Source: Planctomycetota bacterium | Lineage (GTDB): Bacteria > Planctomycetota > Phycisphaerae > SM23-33 > FEN-1343 | Assembly (NCBI GenBank): GCA_012514895.1 | Contig: JAAYZK010000078.1 | Location: forward strand, 1 to 38,454 | Length of the DNA stretch: 38,454 nucleotides | Direction of reading: 5' to 3' | In this document: piece after piece, positions 19,589 to 27,233 of the stretch | Position numbering within the stretch: position 1 is the first letter of the stretch | How the letters are laid out: the number at the start of each line of letters is the position of its first letter | The notes under the pieces: generated by a model | Database searches by the model: none | What the model was told of the DNA's origin: nothing | The model's input: the letters and a program-made list of their open reading frames with translations, nothing else | Made by a program: the position numbers and the translations under genes

Positions 19589-19646
19589 GTGCGAACTGAG
19601 ATGCGCCTGACGACCGCCCGGACAGGGGTCGTCAGGGGGTTCGCAC
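19589..19646 (+). ncRNA. Candidate structured RNA: two-tier stem with asymmetric internal loop
   Basis: Outer GTGCGAAC (19589-19596)/GTTCGCAC (19639-19646), inner CCTGACGACC (19606-19615)/GGTCGTCAGG (19627-19636). Strand inferred from the downstream pilin. Confidence 0.4.
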
Positions 19647-19857
19647 GGGCGGGCCGGAATGGACGGCCCGAGGCGAAGGCGGATTGACAAGTGGTGGCGT
19701 TGGATTGCCCGGTTCGGCCGTGCCTGTCGGCCAAGGCGGCGCCATGATGGATGTTAAGCGAGTTAGTTAAGGCGATCCCCCTAAGGTCCGATAGGCAAGT
19801 ACGGCCGGGCTGGAGGCAACGACAGATGACCCAACGTTTGGGTGCCCGTGCTCATGA

Positions 19858-19879
19858 CCGGTCCGCTGCGGCGGGCCGG
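19858..19879 (+). promoter_or_regulatory. Strong hairpin directly upstream of the leader-ORF Shine-Dalgarno
   Basis: CCGGTCCGC-TGCG-GCGGGCCGG, 9-bp stem (one G-T) with 4-nt loop, ending about 14 nt before AAAGGAGGTGACC. Confidence 0.45.
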
Positions 19880-19906
19880 CGAGCCATCCGCACAAAGGAG
19901 GTGACC

Positions 19907-19966
19907 ATGTCACGCGGATCGAGAGATGTTGGATTCATCTTTTTGCGAACCCCTGAAGTTGTCTGA
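19907..19966 (+). CDS. Candidate 19-aa leader peptide MSRGSRDVGFIFLRTPEVV
   Basis: ATG preceded by AAAGGAGGTGACC, a near-complete complement of the 16S 3' end; TGA at 19964-19966; lies upstream of the major pilin. Confidence 0.45.
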   Translation: MSRGSRDVGFIFLRTPEVV

Positions 19967-20135
19967 ACCGGGCCGACCGCGAGACCGTGCGGTGGCCTCG
20001 ACATGGGCGCGTGGCACAGCCCACCCCACTCGTTCGCCGGGCCGTACCCCTGCTGAGAAATCGTATCCCGTGAGAGTACGTACCACAAACACCTGGCCGA
20101 AGAGCCTTTCGGTATCCTGCAACGGAGGACGAACA

Positions 20136-20621
20136 ATGAAGCGCAGTGGTTTCACTCTGGTTGAAATTCTGATCGTCGTGATCATCCTGGGCATCCTGGC
20201 CGCGATCGTCGTGCCGCAGTTCACCGACGCGTCCAACGAGGCCCGCATGTCGAGCATCCAGTCGGATCTGCAGACCGTCCGCTCGCAGATCGAGCTGTAC
20301 AAGGCCCAGCACAAGGACGTCGATCCCTGGACCAACGGCGGCGGGACTTCAGCGGGATTCTGGACCCAGATGACCGAGAAGACCGACGCCGACGGCAACA
20401 CGGGTCTGGCCACCAGCGTCCTGGGGCCGTACCTCGGGCAGATCCCGGCCAACCCCTGGGGTCCGGCGGACAACGAAGACACCGTGTCGGTGACCGACGG
20501 TGACGCCGGTGCCGCCTGGTACTGGGATGCCGCGACCGGCCGCTTCGAGGCCATCGGCACCGTGGACCTGAACGGTGACGGCGACACCCTCGATGACAAC
20601 GAAGATCTTTCGCAGCTCTGA
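20136..20621 (+). CDS. Major type IV pilin / GspG-like pseudopilin
   Basis: MKRSG^FTLVEILIVVIILGILAAIVVPQFTDAS: prepilin class III signal with Glu5; SD cggagga. Asp-rich C-terminus DLNGDGDTLDDNED. Confidence 0.92.
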   Translation: MKRSGFTLVEILIVVIILGILAAIVVPQFTDASNEARMSSIQSDLQTVRSQIELYKAQHKDVDPWTNGGGTSAGFWTQMTEKTDADGNTGLATSVLGPYLGQIPANPWGPADNEDTVSVTDGDAGAAWYWDAATGRFEAIGTVDLNGDGDTLDDNEDLSQL

Positions 20622-20646
20622 TCCGCACCTGTGAACGCAGCATCCC

Positions 20647-20677
20647 GGCCCGGTCGACTGCTCTGGTCGACCGGGCC
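20647..20677 (+). terminator. Strong hairpin (attenuator/processing element) after the first pilin
   Basis: GGCCCGGTCGAC...GTCGACCGGGCC, 12-bp arms, no long U-tract. Confidence 0.55.
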
Positions 20678-20762
20678 CGTTGCATGTTGAACGATTCCAC
20701 CATTCCCGGGGCCGCCGGGTGCGTCCCATCGACCCGGCGGCCCGCATCGAGCGACCTGAGCC

Positions 20763-21251
20763 ATGCGAAACGCATTCACACTCGTCGAAGTGCTGCTGGT
20801 CGTGATCATCCTGGGCATCCTGGCGGCGCTGGTGATGCCGGTCGTCGCCGATGCCAGCCAGGGGTCCAAGGCCAGCGCGCTGAAAGAGACGCTGCAGACG
20901 ATGCGGGGCCAGTGCCAGATGTACTACACGCAGCACGAAGGCAAGGCGCCGGGCTACCCGGCCGAGGGGACGGTGGCGACGGCCGAGCTGCTGAAGGCTC
21001 AACTGGCCGCGTTCACGGATGCGGCCGGCAACGCCGTCGAGGCCGGGGCGGGCGCGCTGGGTCCTTACATCTACAAGTGGCCGATCAACCCGATCAACGG
21101 CAAGGACGACGTCACCATCGTTGGTGACGGCGCACCGCTGCCGGAGGCGGCCAGCGACGGGGCCGGATGGATCTACCAGGCCTCCACCATGACCTTCCGT
21201 TCCGACGCCGTCGGCCAGGACGCCGCGGGCCGGGACTACTACGACTACTGA
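20763..21251 (+). CDS. Prepilin-like protein (second pilin)
   Basis: MRNA^FTLVEVLLVVIILGILAALVMPVVADASQ; prepilin N-terminus with Ala at -1. Confidence 0.88.
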   Translation: MRNAFTLVEVLLVVIILGILAALVMPVVADASQGSKASALKETLQTMRGQCQMYYTQHEGKAPGYPAEGTVATAELLKAQLAAFTDAAGNAVEAGAGALGPYIYKWPINPINGKDDVTIVGDGAPLPEAASDGAGWIYQASTMTFRSDAVGQDAAGRDYYDY

Positions 21252-21268
21252 ACCGGCGGCGACCTACC

Positions 21269-21793
21269 ATGCGCAGACACCACCGGACAACGGGCGGTCG
21301 GGGTTTCACGCTGGCCGAAGTGCTCATCGCTTCGGCCATGCTGGCGTTTGTCGCCTCGGCGGTCATGGTGCCCTACGCGGCCGGCATCCAGAACGACCGC
21401 TTCTGCGGGATTCACACCGAGGCCGTCGCCCTGGGGCAGGACCTGATGGAGGACATCCTGGCCCTGCCGTTCTACGATCCTGAGACGCCCGACACCCTGG
21501 CGCTGGGGCCCGACGCCGGGGAGTTCACGCGCGCCACGTTCGACAACATCGATGATTATCACGGCTACAGCGAGGCCGAGGGCGTCGTCACGCTGGCGTT
21601 GACGGACATCGAGCCCGACGACGTCACCGAGGGACTGTGGCGCGAGGTGACCGTCACCTACCTCCGTCTGCCCGGACAGCCTGAACCCGGCCCTGAGGAC
21701 AAGCCTTTCAGCGCCTGCCACGTCACCGTGACAGTGTACTGCAACGCCGAGATGATGACTTCGATGGAGCGGCTGATCTACGCCAACCCGTAG
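21269..21793 (+). CDS. Minor prepilin, PilV/GspI-like
   Basis: MRRHHRTTGGRG^FTLAEVLIASAMLAFVASAVMVPYAAG. Confidence 0.8.
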   Translation: MRRHHRTTGGRGFTLAEVLIASAMLAFVASAVMVPYAAGIQNDRFCGIHTEAVALGQDLMEDILALPFYDPETPDTLALGPDAGEFTRATFDNIDDYHGYSEAEGVVTLALTDIEPDDVTEGLWREVTVTYLRLPGQPEPGPEDKPFSACHVTVTVYCNAEMMTSMERLIYANP

Positions 21794-21804
21794 AGGTGAG
21801 CACC

Positions 21805-22443
21805 ATGGCACAACGACGCGGAATGACGCTGGTGGAGGCGGTTCTGGCCCTGTCGCTGACGGTGGTGATCGGGCTGATCGCCACCAGCCTGACGGCCGCC
21901 ATGCTCGACCTCCGCCGCAGCACCGACGACTACACCCAGAACGTGCAGTCGGCCCGCCTGGGCCTGGCCCAACTGCAGCACCTCATCCGGACGTCGCGCG
22001 TGGTCGTCGCGGGCGATTCAACGTCCATGACGCTGTGGACCTCCGATGAGAAGGACCCCGGCAAGATGAACGCCGAGGAAGTCGTGCGCCTGACCTACTC
22101 CCCCGGCGACGATGCCGTCCTGAAGTGGTGCGTGGACTTCAGCGACCTCACCACGGAGCTCAGCGACGCGCTGAACATCACGATCTCGCTGGACCTCGGC
22201 ACGGACTGGAACGTGACGCTCGACCTGATGAACAGCGCCAACCTGGAGGTGAGCGAGGTGGTCACGGACCTGTCGAGCATCTGCTTCCGCTATGACCTGG
22301 CGCCGCCTTACACCAGGGCCGTGGCGATCGACGCGGTGTTCGGGACCGACGAGGAGGCGGCAACCGTGCACACGGCGGCCGCGCTGCGCACGCCGAAGAC
22401 TTCGCCGGCCGAACTGGCCGAGGCGGAGTACACCGCCTACTAG
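21805..22443 (+). CDS. Minor prepilin, PilW/GspJ-like
   Basis: MAQRRG^MTLVEAVLALSLTVVIGLIATSLTAAMLDLRR; alternative GTG start at 21796. Confidence 0.78.
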   Translation: MAQRRGMTLVEAVLALSLTVVIGLIATSLTAAMLDLRRSTDDYTQNVQSARLGLAQLQHLIRTSRVVVAGDSTSMTLWTSDEKDPGKMNAEEVVRLTYSPGDDAVLKWCVDFSDLTTELSDALNITISLDLGTDWNVTLDLMNSANLEVSEVVTDLSSICFRYDLAPPYTRAVAIDAVFGTDEEAATVHTAAALRTPKTSPAELAEAEYTAY

Positions 22444-22458
22444 CGAGGGACCCATGGC

Positions 22459-23616
22459 ATGAACGCACGACCACGACAGCGGGGGGCGGCGATGGTGCTC
22501 GTCCTGATCATCATGGCCGCCGGCACGACGATCGCCCTGGCCTACCTGTCCAGCGCCGCGATGGGCACGGCGATCACGCAGGGCCACGAGGATGTCACCC
22601 GTGCCCGCTATGTCGCCGAGTCGGGCATGGACCACGCCATCTGCCTGCTGCGGGAGACCCCCGATGCGGCCGAGAGCCTCGTCGGCAGGACGCTGGGGCC
22701 CTTTACCCTGGGCGACGGCGCCGACGCCTACACCCTCTCCGTGACCGCCACGGGGATCGAAGACGAGTATGACATCGTTGCCCAGGGCGTCAGCGGCCGC
22801 AGCACCACGTCGGTCGGGGCCAGGGTCGTTCTCCACCGCACGGTGGATGAAGACGCACCGGCGACGGTGTTGCCTCACGGCACGCTGTTCTCGGGCTGGA
22901 CGACGCTGATCCCCGGCTGCGTGCGCGTGCGCGGCCCTGCCCACGCCAACGGCAACCTGACCGTCCTGGGACGGGTGGACCAGGACGCCTCGGCCACCGG
23001 CCAGGTCACGGTCTTCGGCCAGGTCGATGGCACGCCCCGCTCCGGCGCGGCGGAGTACCCCTGGCCGTCCCTCAATCCGGCGGACTACGAGAACTACATC
23101 CTGGACGGCGCAGAGGGGCAGGCGCAGACGGTCTACCAGTCCTTCATCAGCCGCGACAGCGACCTCAACGGCAGGGCCCACATCACCGAGGCCAACCCCG
23201 CCGGCGTGGTGATCGCGATCCCGCCGTCCGGCATGCTGGAGATCGACGAAGATGTCAGCTTTCACGGCACGCTGATCGTGCACGGCCATCTCGTCCTGAA
23301 CGGCAAGGACGAACGGTTCAAAGCTGAGGCCCAGTTCCCCGCCCTGATGGTGACCGGGAGGATCTGGGTCACCGGCAACACCGAGGCGACCATCGAAGGC
23401 GTCGTCTACGCCGCCGGCGGGGTGGAGGGGATTCTCAGCGACAGCAGCAGCGAGTTGACCATCAAGGGCGCCCTGGTGGCCGGGGGACTGGGTTTCGGCC
23501 TCTTCTTCGACGGCGAACACACAGTCCGTTACGACGCCGCCCTGGCGACGCTGGTGTCGCCGGAGGGCGGCCAGGAAGGCAGGCCCACCGTGGAGGTGCG
23601 GTCCTGGTACGAGTGA
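22459..23616 (+). CDS. PilX/GspK-like prepilin lacking Glu5, with beta-helix-like C-terminal region
   Basis: MNARPRQRG^AAMVLVLIIMAAGTTIALAYLSSAAMG; large C-terminal region with repeated short strands (GTLIVHGHLVLNGK, ALMVTGRIWVTGNTEATIEGVVYAAGGVEG, LTIKGALVAGGLG). Confidence 0.75.
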   Translation: MNARPRQRGAAMVLVLIIMAAGTTIALAYLSSAAMGTAITQGHEDVTRARYVAESGMDHAICLLRETPDAAESLVGRTLGPFTLGDGADAYTLSVTATGIEDEYDIVAQGVSGRSTTSVGARVVLHRTVDEDAPATVLPHGTLFSGWTTLIPGCVRVRGPAHANGNLTVLGRVDQDASATGQVTVFGQVDGTPRSGAAEYPWPSLNPADYENYILDGAEGQAQTVYQSFISRDSDLNGRAHITEANPAGVVIAIPPSGMLEIDEDVSFHGTLIVHGHLVLNGKDERFKAEAQFPALMVTGRIWVTGNTEATIEGVVYAAGGVEGILSDSSSELTIKGALVAGGLGFGLFFDGEHTVRYDAALATLVSPEGGQEGRPTVEVRSWYE

Positions 23617-23707
23617 TCCATGGGCAACCGGCACGGCGGCAACGGCCAAACGCTCTTAAAGCGAGCACCTTAGAACGCCGATGCCAGTGCAGAAGCGAGG
23701 GATTTCG

Positions 23708-24217
23708 GTGAGCAGTAACGGCATTCATACGCGGCACCAGCCCCCCGGAGGGTTCACGCTGGTCGAGATCCTGGTGGTGCTGATCATCCTGAGCATCGCC
23801 ACGGCGGTGATACTCCCGCGGGTTTCGAACATGGGCGATCTCCAGGTGGCCTCGGCGGCCCGCACCGCGATGTCCGACCTCCAGTTCGCCCAGAACGAGG
23901 CGATCGTGTCGCAGCGGTCGGTGACGGCGATGTTCAACCCGGACCAGGGCCAGTACGAACTGCGCTACGGCGACGGACAGCTCGTCACGCACCCGATCAA
24001 CAAGACGCCGTTCCGCGTCCGGCTCGCCGACAACCCGGGCACCGACGATGTGACGATCCTGGCCGCCAGCTTCGGCGGCGAGACGTCCGTGACCTTCGAC
24101 GCCCTCGGCTCGCCCAACAGCCAGGGAACGGTGACGTTCGTGGCCGGCGGTTTCCGCCAGCGCCTGGACGTGGCGCCGGTGACCGGCCGGATCACCGCCA
24201 CGGCCATCAACCCGTAG
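23708..24217 (+). CDS. Prepilin, GspH/FimT-like
   Basis: HQPPGG^FTLVEILVVLIILSIATAVILPRV then FAQNEAIVSQRSVTAMFNPDQGQYEL. GTG at 23708 has a GAGGG SD; the ORF track start is ATG 23681. Confidence 0.8.
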   Translation: MSSNGIHTRHQPPGGFTLVEILVVLIILSIATAVILPRVSNMGDLQVASAARTAMSDLQFAQNEAIVSQRSVTAMFNPDQGQYELRYGDGQLVTHPINKTPFRVRLADNPGTDDVTILAASFGGETSVTFDALGSPNSQGTVTFVAGGFRQRLDVAPVTGRITATAINP

Positions 24218-24231
24218 ACAGGAACGCCACG

Positions 24232-25362
24232 ATGCTTCGAGGACTGACACGCAAATCGCCGCCGATCGGACTGGACATCGGCGCCGACGTCGTCCGCATG
24301 CTTCAGGTGGACGCCCTCGGCGGCGCCGTCAGCGCCACGGCCGCGGCGATGCGCCCGCTGCCGCCGGCGGCGATCGGCGACCCCCTGGTTCATCGCCGGC
24401 ACGTCGTGGCGGCGGTGCGGGACATGCTGGCCTCGGGGGGGTTCCGCGGCCGGCGGGTCGTCACGTGCCTGGGCGAGGGGGCCCTGTGTGTCAAGCAGGC
24501 CCGCCTGCCCCGGCTCGCCGAAAACGAACGCGAGTCGGCGATCCTGTGGGAAGCGTCCGAACGGTTCGATTTTCCCGTCAAGGGCGAACTGCTGCACCAC
24601 CTGGTCGCCGGCGACGTCCGCTCGGCCAACGAGGTCCAGCAGGAAGTGATCCTCCTGGCCGCCGGGGAGGACGTCGTGGAAGCCCACGTGGAGATGATCT
24701 CCGAGATCGGGCTGTACCCGGTGGCGATCGACGCCGAGCCGGTCTGCGCCTTCCGGGCGTTCGAGCGGTTCCTGCGGCGCGACGGCGACACCGAGGTGGT
24801 TTCGGTCCTGGTCGACATCCGCGGCGCCAACACCTGGGTCCTGTTCGCCCGGGGCCGCCAGATCGGGTTCATCAAGTCCGTCAACGTCGGCCTGCACCAC
24901 TTCACGCAGGCCATCGCCGCCCAGTTGAATCTCGAGTACGCCGAGGCCGTCGAGGTCCGCCGGCGGCAGGGGGCGCTGTCGGCGTCGGACAACCCCGAGC
25001 AGATCCGCCAGGCGGTCCGCGACGCCGTCCGCCCCGTGGCCGAGGAACTGACGCGCGAGATCAACCTGTGCCTGCGGTATTGTGCCGTGACCTTCCGGGG
25101 ATCGCGGCCCGACCGGGTCACCCTGGTGGGGGAGGCGGCCGCCGATGCGTGCGTTCGGGAGCTGATCTGCGAATCGATCAACCTCGAGTGCCAGACGGGG
25201 CGCCCCTTCAAGGGCATCGACTCCTCCCAGGTGGCGCTGGGCAGCGACCAGCGCGGCCCGCTGTGCGAGTGGTCGGTGGCCGTGGGGCTGGCGTTGCGGG
25301 ACCTGGTGGTAGGCGACATGCGGCAGGAGGATGCAGATGAAACCGATCGACTTTCTGCCTAA
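24232..25362 (+). CDS. pilM: PilM-like actin-fold ATPase of the pilus inner-membrane platform
   Basis: IGLDIGADVVRMLQV, LVDIRGANTWVLFARGRQIGFIKSVNVGLHHFTQAIA, VTLVGEAAADACV; followed by PilN/PilO-like genes. Confidence 0.82.
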   Translation: MLRGLTRKSPPIGLDIGADVVRMLQVDALGGAVSATAAAMRPLPPAAIGDPLVHRRHVVAAVRDMLASGGFRGRRVVTCLGEGALCVKQARLPRLAENERESAILWEASERFDFPVKGELLHHLVAGDVRSANEVQQEVILLAAGEDVVEAHVEMISEIGLYPVAIDAEPVCAFRAFERFLRRDGDTEVVSVLVDIRGANTWVLFARGRQIGFIKSVNVGLHHFTQAIAAQLNLEYAEAVEVRRRQGALSASDNPEQIRQAVRDAVRPVAEELTREINLCLRYCAVTFRGSRPDRVTLVGEAAADACVRELICESINLECQTGRPFKGIDSSQVALGSDQRGPLCEWSVAVGLALRDLVVGDMRQEDADETDRLSA

Positions 25363-25966
25363 GCGAATCCGCCATCAGCGGCTGATCGTGCGGCGCCTGC
25401 GCCGCCAGGGCGCGGCCCTGGTGCTGGTCGTTGCGGCGCTGGCGCTGCTGAACTGGGGCAACGAGCGGCGGATCGCCAATGCCCAGGCCGAGCTGGCCGT
25501 CAGGCAGGCCGACCTGGCCCAGTTGGCCCAGGACCTGGAGATTCTGCCGGAACTGAACGCCCAACTGGCCGACGGGCAGATCAAGCGGCGGATCTCCGCC
25601 GAGTTGGGCAGCCGCCTGCACATCAACGCCCTGCTGGCCGAGCTGGGGCGCCGGCTGCCCGCCAACGCCTGCCTGACCGGCCTGGAATGCAGGACCATCG
25701 AGGTCGCGCGGCCGGCCGCCGAGCGCCTGGGCTCCCGCGGGCGACTGCGGCGGGGCGACGAACCCCAGGTCGAGGTGCCCAAACGCGTGCGGATCACGCT
25801 CACCGGCCTGGCTCCGGCCGCCGTCGACGTGGCGACCTTCCTGGGCGACCTGGGCTCCAGCCCGCTGTTCACCAACGTGGAGATGGGCTACTCCAAGACT
25901 GTCATCCTTCCGGACGTCAACCGGGAGGCCACGAGCTTCCAGGTGAGTTTCCTGGTCGCCGAATAG
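25337..25966 (+). CDS. pilN: PilN-like inner-membrane protein
   Basis: MKPIDFLPKRIRHQRLIVRRLRRQGAALVLVVAALALLNWG..., one TM then coiled coil; overlaps the pilM end; SD caggagg spaced for ATG 25337. Confidence 0.75.
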   Translation: MKPIDFLPKRIRHQRLIVRRLRRQGAALVLVVAALALLNWGNERRIANAQAELAVRQADLAQLAQDLEILPELNAQLADGQIKRRISAELGSRLHINALLAELGRRLPANACLTGLECRTIEVARPAAERLGSRGRLRRGDEPQVEVPKRVRITLTGLAPAAVDVATFLGDLGSSPLFTNVEMGYSKTVILPDVNREATSFQVSFLVAE

Positions 25967-25995
25967 GGACCGACCCCATCGGGAGCGACAGAGCC

Positions 25996-26526
25996 ATGAC
26001 CAAGCGACAGAACACGGCGATCTTCGCGACGATCCTCCTGGCCGCCGGCGCGGCATACGTTCTGCTGATGCACGCGCCGCAGACGCGCCGGCTGGCCGAG
26101 GCCCGCGACCGGCTCGCCCGCGTCCGCCAGCAGTACGAGCAGGACGCCGACAAGGCGCGGACGATCCCCCAACTGCAGGCCGAGGTCGAGCGCCTCAAGG
26201 GCGAGTTTCACAACTTCGACCGGCGGCTGCCCGGCCAGCAGGAACTGGGAGAGTTCCTCCGCGAGATCTCCTCGACCGGCGAGGCCGGCCACCTGACCAA
26301 CCAGGTGATCAAGCCCGGCAATCCCTCCAGCGGTTCGCTGTACAACCGCCTGCCGATCCTGATCGATTTCCGCTGCTCGTTCGACGAGCTGGTCCAATTC
26401 CTGGGGCGTCTGAACGACATGACGCGCCTGACGCAGGTCGAGCAGATCCAGATGACGCCGGTCGCCGAAGGCGAGCAGATGCTCGACGTCCACATGCAGG
26501 TGAACATCTACTTCACCAGGACCTGA
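25996..26526 (+). CDS. pilO: PilO-like protein
   Basis: N-terminal TM, coiled coil, then FDRRLPGQQELGEFLREISSTGEAGHL and RCSFDELVQFLGRLNDMTRLTQVEQIQM, PilO-like ferredoxin fold. Confidence 0.8.
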   Translation: MTKRQNTAIFATILLAAGAAYVLLMHAPQTRRLAEARDRLARVRQQYEQDADKARTIPQLQAEVERLKGEFHNFDRRLPGQQELGEFLREISSTGEAGHLTNQVIKPGNPSSGSLYNRLPILIDFRCSFDELVQFLGRLNDMTRLTQVEQIQMTPVAEGEQMLDVHMQVNIYFTRT

Positions 26527-26536
26527 GGTCGCAGCG

Positions 26537-27130
26537 ATGATGAAGACACAGCCGTCCTCCATTCAGAAGCTCGTCGCCCAGGTGCGGGCCGAACTGCTGG
26601 CCGACCGGAAGAAGACCGCCATCATGGGCGCGCTGGTCCTCGTGGCGGCCTTCATGGGCCTGCGGCTGCTGGGCGGCAAGGCCCGTCCAGCCCGCGCGAC
26701 GGCGTCGCCGGCGGCGGAGACCACTGAGCCGCGTGCGACGGCCGCCGGGCACCCCCAGCCCAATGCGGCCCTGGACGAGTACCTTGCGCACATGGATCGG
26801 CAGGTGTCCCGCGACCTGTTCGCCGCCGATTTCAGCGCGTATCCCGCCGGGCCCGTCGTCGAGAAGCCCAAGGCCGACGACGCGCCCCGGACGCCCGCCG
26901 TCGATCCCGCCGCGATCGCCCGCCTGGAGTACGAGACGGCGGCGCGGCGCGAGGCGGAACGATTGCTCCTGCAAGGCACCATGCCGGGAGGAAACCCCTC
27001 GGCCATCATCAACGGCCAGGTGGTCGGCGTGGGCCAGATGTTCGAAGGTTTCGAGATTCGCAGTATCGGACAGGGTTCGTGCGTTGTCGCGCGTGGCGCC
27101 GTCGAGGTAACGCTGAGAATGAACCCCTAA
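26537..27130 (+). CDS. PilP/GspC/GspB-like periplasmic protein with N-terminal TM
   Basis: LLLQGTMPGGNPSAIINGQVVGVGQMFEGFEIRSIGQGSCVVARGAVEVTLRM. Confidence 0.68.
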   Translation: MMKTQPSSIQKLVAQVRAELLADRKKTAIMGALVLVAAFMGLRLLGGKARPARATASPAAETTEPRATAAGHPQPNAALDEYLAHMDRQVSRDLFAADFSAYPAGPVVEKPKADDAPRTPAVDPAAIARLEYETAARREAERLLLQGTMPGGNPSAIINGQVVGVGQMFEGFEIRSIGQGSCVVARGAVEVTLRMNP

Positions 27131-27140
27131 GTGAACCGCT

Positions 27141-27213
27141 TCACGGCCGCACGGCCGTGAGGCCCAACGCACACGAAAACGTGTGCACAGTCGCTCCGGG
27201 CTTTTTGGCCCGG
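27141..27213 (+). promoter_or_regulatory. Three consecutive stem-loops in the leader of the secretin gene
   Basis: TCACGGCC-GCAC-GGCCGTGA (27141-27160); GCACACG-AAAA-CGTGTGC (27169-27186); CCGGGC-TTTTTG-GCCCGG (27196-27213); the SD follows. Confidence 0.5.
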
Positions 27214-27233
27214 CGCTGAACCAGGAGGCAACG

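Noticed and set aside
19684-19706. Sigma-54-like (TGGCGTTGGATTGC) or sigma-70-like (TTGACA) promoter upstream of the pilin
   Set aside because: The GG-to-GC spacing is one base short for sigma-54, and TTGACA has no -10 at a proper distance.
19739-19906. c-di-GMP (GEMM) riboswitch in the pilin leader
   Set aside because: Looked for GGCAAACC, ACGCAAAGCC and paired-arm signatures of GEMM-I and did not find them by eye; left as an unassigned structured leader needing an Infernal search.
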